DNA from: Otatea glauca
Taxonomy: Eukaryota > Streptophyta > Magnoliopsida > Poales > Poaceae
NCBI GenBank assembly: GCA_036346275.1
Contig: CM070721.1
Span: 51,857,869 to 51,921,868, forward strand
Length of the DNA stretch: 64,000 nt
Direction: 5' to 3'
Positions within the stretch are counted from its first letter, which is position 1. Each line of letters opens with the position of its first letter. Made by a program: the position numbers and the translations under genes. The notes beneath the pieces are model-generated. The model searched no databases and was not told where the DNA came from. It saw only the letters and a list, made by a program, of their open reading frames with translations. Of the stretch, positions 56,385 to 64,000 are shown piece by piece.

Positions 56385-59300
56385 TCACCCTTGCTGGCTC
56401 CCGGGCTTGATGAGCGGCTGCTGCGAGGTCTTGCCCCACTCCTCCGGCGGACTCTTCACCTCCCTGAGGAAGGCCACCACCTCCTTCATGGTGGGCCGCT
56501 CCGCCGGCGACGGGTTCACGCAGAAGATGGCGATGCCAAGAGTCTGCAGCATCTCCTGGACCAGCTGGTCCGGCATGCCGCGCAGCTTCGGGTCCAGGAT
56601 GTTCACCGCCGGCTCGTAGCTCCCCATCTTCTTCTTCGCCCACTCCACGATGTGGAGGCTCTCGCCGACCATCGGCTCGATGGCGCTCCGGCCGCTCAGG
56701 ATCTCCAGGAGCACCACGCCGTAGCTGTACACGTCGCTCTTCTCGGTGATGTTGCTCGTGTAGCCGTACTCTGAAACGAGAAAATTGTCAAACCGTTGTG
56801 CCCTGACATTAATCATCCGTAGTTGAAAATGCATGCCTTGAGTATTGCTACTTCTGCCAAATTAAGTAAGCCAAAATAATTTTGTACTAAGCATTGGAAT
56901 TTGGAAGCAACAGTATCAAGTCAACATACTTCAATGGACAAGAATGCTTGTGATGTGAGAAACTAGCAGCTGTGTAAGCACAAGGTCAGTTAATATATAC
57001 TTAGCCACTAGTCAGTGATCGGTTTCACCTGCTTAAACTACAAGCAATCAACAAGTCATGGACATGGATGCAGAACAAGGTCAAGTTTACTAGAAGCAAC
57101 TACAGGTCAAAGATTCTTGCTTAGGTAACAGCATGACCCAAATAATCATTGAGCTGTGGCATTAACTGATGTTGCTGGTCTTGTACACTGCATGTCTAAA
57201 TGCTCTAGAAACTAGGACAGCTAGATGTGGTTTAGTAGTAGAAATCACTTGCCTGGAGCAATGTATCCATAAGAACCGGCGATGCGCGACATGGCATGAT
57301 GATAGTTGGGGGAGTTCATCAGCTTGGCCAGCCCAAAGTCAGCCAAGTAGGCCTCATACTTCGAATCAAGCAGTATGTTGTTGCACTTGACATCCCTGTG
57401 GAGTATCGCCGGGACGCAATCATGGTGCAGATAGGCCAGCCCCTCCGCCGCACCGACAGCGATCTTGTAGCGGGTATCCCAGTCCAGGCTCCTGTTCTCC
57501 TTCAGGAGCTGCTGCAGATTGCCATTTGGGATGTAATTGTATAGCAATAGCTTTACAGACTTGTTTGAGCAGTAACCAAGCAGCTTAACGATGTTCCGGT
57601 GCCTGATGTGACCCAATATCTGAATCTCAGCAGCGAAAGCGTCGATCGGCTCCTCCTTTGTTGATTTCCATAGCTTCTTCACCGCGATGGTATCCCCATT
57701 TGGCATTTCAGCTCTGTACACAACACCTGAGCAACCTTTGCCGATCACATTCTCGTCCCTTAAGCATTCCAAGATGTTATCAACGCAGAAGCTCAGCTTC
57801 TGGAATGGCGTGAACGTCCACGGGTACGAGAAGTCATCACCACCCGCGGCCGACAAGCTCATCGCCTTATCGCCGGCGAGCCTCCTGCTTCTGTTGATCA
57901 GAATCCAGACCACGACAAGCAGCAGCGTGATCGAGCCCAAAATGGCGCAGACGAGGATCACGGTCTTGACCGTCTTCAGCGCCGTCCTGCGAACCATGTC
58001 CGACGAGCAGGTGTGCCCATCGAAGGACTCGCACAAGTTGGGGTTGTCGATGTAGGAGTTCGACGACAATGTCTTGAAGAATGGCGTCACTGGGATCGCG
58101 CCGGAGAAGTTGTTGTACGAAATGTTGAGCAACGTCAGGCTGGTGAGCGCGCCGAGCACTGAGATGCTACCGTACAGGCCATTGCTGGAGAGGTCAAGGG
58201 ACTGCAGCTGCGTTAAGCCGGACATCTCGTCCGGTAGCTCGCCAGTGAACCTGTTCGAGCTCAGGTTTAGGCTGATGCTCAGGCTCGACAGCGCGCCAAT
58301 CTCCGGCGGTATCGGGCCGGAGAAGCTGTTCTTGCTCAAGTCCAGCATGGTCAGCTTCTGCAGGTTCCGAATGGACTTCGGCAATGGGCCGGAGAGCCTG
58401 TTCCTGCTGAGGATGAGCTTGTTGAGGTAGCTGAAGTTGCCGAAGCTCGCCGGTATCTCGCCGGTGAGGTCATTCATGCTCAGGTCGAGCTGCTCCAGAT
58501 TCATGAGCTCCCCGAACTGTGGCGGGATGACCCCCGTGAAGCTGTTGTTGTGGACGTCGAGCAGCTCCAGCACCGTGATGTTGGCTAGCTCGGCGGGGAG
58601 TGCGCCAGTGAACCTGTTCGAGTACAGGTCCAGGAACACCAGGTTCTGTAGCTTGCCTATCTCCCTCGGTATATCGCCGACGAGCTGGTTCTCGCCGAGG
58701 CGGAGCCGGACCAATGACACGCAGTCGGCGACGCTAGGCGGGAGCGGACCCGAGAGCGCGTTGCCGAGGAGGAGCAGCTTGCTGAGCTTCTGCAGCCCGA
58801 ACACCTCGTCGGGGATGCCGCCGGCGAGCCGGTTCTTGGACAGGTCCAGCGCGTACAGCTCGGTGCAGTTGCCCAGCGACGGCGGGATCGAACCGGACAG
58901 CGCGTTGCCCCAGAGGAACAGCACCTGCAGCGCCTTGAGCTCCCCGAGCTGCGGCGGTATCGGCCCCGAAAGGCCGTTCTTGTCGAGCTGCAGGGCGGTG
59001 AGGCTGCTGCAGTTGCTGAGCTCTAGCGGCATGCGCCCCGTGAGCTGGTTGTCCGATAGGTGCAACTGCTCGAGCGCACCGAGTCGCCCCAGCGACCCGG
59101 GCACCTCGCCGGTGAGCCGGTTGCCCGACAGGTCGAGCACCACCAATGCGGAGCAGTTGGACAGCTCCGGCGGGATCTTCCCGGACAGGGCATTGCCCCA
59201 GAGCAGCAGGCTGGTGAGCTTCTGCAGCCTCCCGAGCTCCGAAGGTATCGGTCCGATGAGCTTGTTCATGTGGAGGTAGAGGTTGCGCAGCTCGACACAC

Positions 59301-60091
59301 CCGCCGAGCGCGGCTGGCACGGGGCCGGACAGGCTGGTGTCGTACAATGCTAGCGTCTGGAGGTTGACGAGGTTGCCGAACTCCTCCGGGATGGGGCCGG
59401 ACAGGGAGGTGGCCGCGCCGCCGAAGACGGTGAGGTTGGAGAGCGCGCCAAGGGAGGCCGGGATGGGCCCCGAGAGCGCCGGGTTGCCGCCGATGCGGAA
59501 CTGCTGGAGCGCGGTGAGCGCGCCCAGGGACGCCGGGATGGTGCCGTTGAGGAGATTGTCCTGGACGCAGAGCACCTGGAGCGCGGAGAGGTTGGCGAGG
59601 GAGCGCGGGATGGCGCCGGTGAGCCGGTTCGAGTTGAGGAGCAGGTACTGGAGCCCCGACAGCGCGCCGACCTCCCCGGGGATCGCGCCGGAGAGCGCGT
59701 TCGACGAGAGGTCCAGCACGCGGAGCGCGGCGAGCGACGCGTAAGACGGCGGGATGGGCCCAGAGATGTTGCAGGTGGAGAGGTTGAGCAACTGCAGCGA
59801 CGAGAGCGTGGCGAGCGGCGGCGGCAGGGAGGAGAGGTTGAGGAAGGTGTTGGGCAGCGACAGCGACACCACCCGGCTCTGCGGCGAGCACGTCACCCCC
59901 TGCCACGAGCACGGCGTTGCGGCGGAGGGGTCCCACGAAGGCAACACCGGAGACGGCGCCGCCGGGAGCAGCGACAACAGCGCCTTCCCGTCCAGGGACA
60001 GCGCCGCGCCCGGCTGGACGACGAGCACGGCCACCAAAAACACCACCGCAGCTGCCACCAACAAGAAAGACCTGGCGCGCCGGTGCGCCAT
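56385..60091 (-). CDS. RGI5-like: LRR receptor-like kinase of the RGI (RGF peptide receptor) group, two exons, 1074 aa
   Basis: Exons are 57253-60091 and 56385-56770, summing to exactly 1075 codons with TGA. The start is the first in-frame ATG. Residues 1-30 are a signal peptide, 50-68 the LRR N-terminal cap with CSWQGVTC, and about 90-665 more than 20 LRRs. The RxGG motif, known in RGI receptors to bind the end of RGF/GLV/CLEL peptides, reads RIGG at 199-202. A transmembrane helix lies at 708-732. The kinase has its Gly loop at 784 (GKGCSGVVY), Lys805, HRD 898-900 and DFG 918-920, and exon 2 supplies EYGYTSNITEKSDVYSYGVV and the C-lobe to EEWGKTSQQPLIKP. All catalytic residues are present, so an active Ser/Thr kinase at the plasma membrane is expected. 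The closest known protein I recall is At1g34110 (RGI5). In Arabidopsis this group controls root meristem size; the role here is inferred. The intron donor is GC. Confidence 0.95.
56771..57252 (-). other. GC-AG intron of the RGI5-like gene
   Basis: The 5' splice site is CCAG|GCAAGT and the 3' site TTTCAG|AGTACGG. Only this join gives the conserved kinase text GYIAPEYGYTSNI in frame (phase 1). The donor fits the known strong consensus AG|GCAAGT for GC introns. No GT donor in the vicinity keeps the frame. Confidence 0.93.
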
Positions 60092-60481
60092 TCTTATTCC
60101 AGCGATCAAGGAACCGTGCGAAAACGGCAAACAAACGTCTTTTTTCTCCAATCAGAAGCGGCACGGCGGGCTCACGGCATGGGGGAAGCTTGCTTGCTAG
60201 TGGGAAGAGGCGAGGCGAGGAACAGCAGCACGACGAGGAGGGTGGCGAGGCATGTGGGAGTGTAGTGTGAGGAGGGAGGAGCAGGAGGCGAGACAGTGAG
60301 GTGAAGACGAAGCTTGCTTCGAGCTGGCGTTGCTTGAGCCGCACCCAAGACGCATATGGAGGAAGCGGAGGCGCTGCTCCCTCTCTCTTCTTCAGTTATG
60401 CTTTTGATTTAACCCTTGCTTTGTGTTAGTAAAACCTCGGTTCTTTTGGTCTTATCTGCGGTTCTTGGGAGCGGAAGAGAG
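60092..60481 (-). other. 5' leader of the RGI5-like gene
   Basis: About 390 bases lie between the probable TATA box and the ATG. The sequence is GC- and purine-rich. The long open frame 58734-60344 in another frame opens with GTG, not ATG, and I do not treat it as a uORF. Confidence 0.5.
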
Positions 60482-60489
60482 TATATAAT
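60482..60489 (-). promoter_or_regulatory. Putative TATA box of the RGI5-like gene
   Basis: On the minus strand the sequence CCATTATATACTCTC carries TATATA about 391 bases before the ATG at 60091. This would give a leader of roughly 350 bases. Confidence 0.5.
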
Positions 60490-60814
60490 GGTGGCTAGCT
60501 ATATTTAATACACGTTACGTTGAGAATATATATAGTACATATGTATATTTATTAGAGATATAAAGGAAACAACACGCTAATTTGTATTGAAACAAAATAT
60601 GTTTTTTCTTTTCCTAATAACCAACCAAATCATATCTTTCACCCTCTATTTTCTCGTGCGATAAGTGTGTTTTGGGACGATAATGTTCAGTTACTGGTAG
60701 AAAAAATAAAGCTGAAATTATCGTTTTTCTTGTAATAGTAAGTGGTAACTCTCTTGAAACCCGTTTTTTTTCCTTCTTTTTTTAGTTGGTCTTCAAAAGA
60801 AACCCTTTTTAGCA

Positions 60815-60941
60815 GACGTTATATGGCCAGTGTAACATCTTTCCTGAAGTAAGTCTGTTTCATCATGTAAGACCCTTGCGAGAAAGCATGACACAAAACA
60901 CATGAAAACGCAGCTTACTTCTAATACTAGTATAATGCCTG
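60815..60941. repeat. Direct repeat, copy 1 (about 127 bp)
   Basis: GACGTTATATGGCCAGTGTA through TCATCATGTAAGACCCTTGC to ACTAGTATAATGCCTG. It matches 61460-61584 with a few substitutions and small indels. Confidence 0.9.
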
Positions 60942-61459
60942 TGCTAACGCTACAACAATAGTATATCCGCTTATCAATTAAATGAGAAGATAAGTATGAA
61001 TACAACACTTAATACTAAAAGAGAAATTTAGAATTTTAAATGAATTTAGAAAGAAAAACGGAATTAAATGGAGGTCGAATGTGCGAAAACGGGCTCCCAA
61101 AAGATTTTAAATCAAGAAAGAGAAAGAAAAAAGAATTTTCTGATTTTGGATTTTTTTTTTGCAGTTTCCACAGAGTGCTCTCTGGGCTTGACCAGTATAA
61201 GGGGAGGAAGGCGGGGTGGTGGCGGTCGCGTGGGCTCAAGACCGCAGTGCGGCGAGATCGTCGGCACCGGCGCCTGCGGGGGAGGAGTCACGGTTGCGGT
61301 GGTGGCTTGGGTTACCTCCAAAATCCGGCGATCTTTACAAGAGTGAGCACTTGGGGATTTACGCAATGCGATGGGGTGGAGGAGAGCTCGTCGGCTTTTA
61401 TAGCCCCGAAACAAGCATATTTATGAAAACCATAATTTAGGATCAAATCAGATTGGGAG
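60942..61459. other. Spacer between direct repeats, no gene recognised
   Basis: AT-rich left half and a GC-rich stretch at 61190-61400 with open frames on both strands but no recognisable domain. It could be the inside of an unrecognised element or a segmental duplication spacer. Confidence 0.4.
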
Positions 61460-61584
61460 GACGTTATATGTTGACCAGTGTAACATCTTTCCTAAAGTAA
61501 GTCCGTTTCATCACGTAAGACCCTTGCGAGAAAGCATGACAAACACATGAAAACGCAGCTTACTTCTGACTAGTATAGTGTCCT
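61460..61584. repeat. Direct repeat, copy 2 (about 125 bp)
   Basis: Same text as 60815-60941 in the same orientation, including the whole phrase GTAAGACCCTTGCGAGAAAG. The spacing is 645 bases. Confidence 0.9.
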
Positions 61585-62213
61585 GTCTTCCGATTTCTTT
61601 TTCACAGTATGTAATATATGGTCTTTTTCTTTTGTAGAACGTTTGTTTCCTTTTCCTTAATTCTAGGATATTTGTTTCCTTTTCCTTGAGATGATGCTGG
61701 AGGTGGGGGGAGATCTGTTGTGGGCCACAGGGATAGGTTAGACATATTGAACAATAGTTATCGGATGTGGGTGAGTAAAGCTGAGGAAAGATTTGAGAGG
61801 TTAATTTTGATGGAGGCAAGTTTCTGAGGACGTTTCGCTGGGTAAATGAATGTTGGACCATCTATAATAGGGGTGTATTATTTAGGGTGGATGTAGAAAA
61901 GAATGTTTAGGTACATTATAAAAGAGTATAGATATACTGACGATGACTTGCATTGACTCCTTGCTTGCGATACTAGCGATGACTTGCACTGACTCTTCTT
62001 GCCTGCAAAGAGAAATTCAGCCGGATCAAAAAAAAAAAGCAAAAAGAAAAGGTAGAGGAAGTGTTTGATATAGTAGTTACTCCGTTAACCAGAGTTTACG
62101 GGAGAGAAAGGCCGAGATTACGGGACAAACATGTGAGAACCGCGCTAGTGACAAAAGCCTTGTGGGATTGTGTCAACTCGTGCGTACCTAGGCTACGAGC
62201 CGTGCTATGTGAC
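61585..62213. other. Intergenic, nothing recognised
   Basis: A short imperfect repeat of GATGACTTGCATTGACTC occurs near 61940 and 61977. No gene is visible. Confidence 0.4.
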
Positions 62214-62216
62214 GTA

Positions 62217-62613
62217 GGTTTTGTTTGGAATGGTTTCGCCTTTGGTTTCTCTTCTCCGTAAGCTATAAACTGTTTTAAACGACGGACTTATCTATAGTCA
62301 GGAGTTAAAAACCAACGGTTTATTTGTATTAAGAGGAGCTAAAAGTCAAAAACTGATATGAGTAGCTTCTTACGATTTTGGTGGGTTGGAGTTCTGACTT
62401 TATCACTAGAGTTGAAGAAAATTAGCTCTCCCTACCAAGTATAAAATCGTAAACTCCACCTCTCTCACCCCTATCTTCAACCCGCACCTCTCACACCTAA
62501 AAATCAAGTTGTCAAACACTAAATCACTTTAGCCCCAGCTGTGCAGCTCTTCAGTCATGTAGTCTAATCGAAAGCTATTTTTTAGAAAAGCTACAGCCAT
62601 ACCAAATAGGGCC
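62217..62613. mobile_element. MITE-like inverted-end element, about 397 bp
   Basis: The left end GTTTTGTTTGGAATGGTTTC and, inverted, the right end GGCCCTATTTGGTATGGCTG are imperfect inverted repeats of the TTTGGTATGGCT type common in grass MITEs. No clean target duplication was found, so the class is not assigned. Confidence 0.45.
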
Positions 62614-62689
62614 ACGGGGCTGCATTCCCTCATCTGTTTTACAATCCAATAGTAGGCCCCACCTGTCAGCCCCCTCTCTTCTGCTTTCT

Positions 62690-62945
62690 TGAGTCCTTTT
62701 TTTATAGCCCCTTGCTTTAATTTTGTTCTCAGGTTTGGCCTTCATTGGAACAAAATTGTAAATTTGGTCAATCTCGACCACAACATGCATTTACCGTACT
62801 CTCATACCATGATAGATGGACCTGTCGTGCTTCAGTACCGTGGCAGATGACATGTGTCGCCTCTCAATCCTTCCGGAGTCAAAAAAAGAGAGCCAGATTT
62901 ACAATTTTATTCCGACGGAGAGTAAACTTGCAAAAAAAAAACCTT
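62690..62945. mobile_element. Fold-back MITE of the TTTGCAAAA family
   Basis: CATTGGAACAAAATTGTAAATTTGG on one side (25 bases near 62744) is matched inverted by AGATTTACAATTTTATTCC near 62895, with a poly-A edge TTGCAAAAAAAAAA. The core has GATGACATGTGTCGC at 62847. Borders are approximate. Confidence 0.5.
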
Positions 62946-64000
62946 GGAAAAAAAACAAAAAACACTCCTTTCTCTTGTATGACCTGTTTCTCTTAGGGCG
63001 TAATAATGGGATTTTTTTTGGTGATGACCACTTGAGAGCCCTTCCCATCACGACCGATCACTAGTACAGGTCAAAAATGCCTTGCTTGATTGTCTCGAGT
63101 AATTATTGACCATAGTTAGATCACACAAAACATGGGAGTACTAGTGGAGTTTTTAGTAGCAGTGTAATATGATTGATGATTTTTTTTGGACAACATTCTA
63201 GTACAAGGAGATCCCCGGAAAATAGGTGTCGTATCGGTTAAGCAGCATACAGAAAGTATTTGATGCTCGCCAGCAGTGCAAATGTACAGAATGCCATTGA
63301 TTCTAAACAAAAGATGAGTAGCATGCTAACCAAAAGGAAAACGGCAATTTGGTACTCGAGTTCTTTGATCTTTCCGGTTTTAAGAACAATCTAAAAGGCA
63401 GCTTTGATAGCAAGAAAAAACATCCTCATTCGATTTATACGCATGATAGTAGTAGTACAATATAAAAACGAGAGATTTTCCCGGACATGGTTTTCTTACA
63501 CGTGCATGGGTGTTCATGCATATTCCCTACCGTTCATTTGTTCCGAGATTTGAGCCAGCACTTCCAGAGGTGATCAAACACATCTGTACGTACGTATTGT
63601 GTAACGTCCATCTCTCTCTTTGCTCTCGTCCATCTCACCTCTCCCAGCTCTAGGGACGTAACCACCTTAGATTCGATGATATCGCTCTTTTCGTATTATA
63701 AATTATATTTTTTATTAGATTTTAAGTTGGATACGGTAGTGTTGGATATGAATACGGCGCGAATAGTATCTATCACGAATTCAAAGCGAATATAGAGCAA
63801 AATTGATACGATACAGAATATTGTTGTTGGATATCGTGCGAAAACAGATACTGCGTATAGCACACATATGGTAATTATTAATCAACTGTATGAGTTCAAT
63901 GTGCAATGGGATTATCACAATTTTATAAGTCATTTTATCAAGTAGTTCAATAAAGCTGTAAAAGTATCAAATATTCCTTTATATTTTCCAAAAGAATAAC
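62946..64000. other. Intergenic to window end, no gene recognised
   Basis: From about 63700 the sequence repeats GGATACGGTAG and GGATATGAATACGG phrases like the subterminal parts of the hAT element at 44931-45921, so a related copy may start here and run off the window. Confidence 0.4.

Noticed and set aside
58734..60344. 536-codon minus-strand open frame overlapping the RGI5-like gene
   Set aside because: It is an out-of-frame shadow of the GC-rich LRR exon, opens with GTG, and its translation is Arg/Ala/Pro-rich without any domain.
1..64000. A plant biosynthetic gene cluster or new defence system
   Set aside because: Only three intact genes are present, from unrelated families (unknown basic protein, pseudokinase, RGI-type kinase), with no metabolic enzymes or NLR genes.

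Overview
The window is nuclear DNA from a grass (Poaceae). The signs are spliced genes with very GC-rich first exons in AT-rich surroundings, grass-type Stowaway and hAT miniature elements, gypsy and copia LTR debris, and gene families that match monocot orthologues. The species cannot be named from the sequence. I see no bacterial genes, no CRISPR array, no rRNA and no convincing tRNA. Most of the 64 kb is transposon-derived.

Layout. 1-3400: decayed Ty1/copia element on the minus strand. 3400-9930: AT-rich repeats, a 49-bp minisatellite, several MITEs, no gene. 10061-13003 (+): intact six-exon gene for a plant-conserved basic protein of unknown function. 13295-33930: gene desert with two related hAT MITEs (perfect 8-bp target duplications), a 3.6-kb gypsy-type solo LTR, a short solo LTR, a second decayed copia copy and two Stowaway MITEs. 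34260-41099 (+): seven-exon LRR receptor-like pseudokinase gene with a 2.7-kb LTR element in intron 2. 41654-50888 (-): poly(A)-binding protein (PABP) pseudogene, broken by stops, frameshifts and insertions of a LINE, a MITE and a 2-kb hAT element; the LINE itself carries another hAT element. 51400-56200: overlapping and nested MITEs. 56385-60091 (-): intact LRR receptor kinase of the RGI (RGF/GLV/CLEL peptide receptor) group with a non-canonical GC-AG intron. 60100-64000: intergenic DNA with MITE and direct-repeat pieces.

The genes do not form a pathway or cluster. The two receptor-like genes differ in architecture: one is a short-LRR pseudokinase of the At3g03770-like group, the other a long-LRR active-type kinase close to At1g34110/RGI5, so they are not tandem duplicates. 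The most informative structure is the PABP pseudogene, where target-site duplications let each insertion be placed to the base. The large hAT element in its first intron also carries what looks like a captured exon piece of a GARP/MYB-CC transcription factor gene. I found no convincing new molecular system; the window mainly records gene decay and transposon capture.
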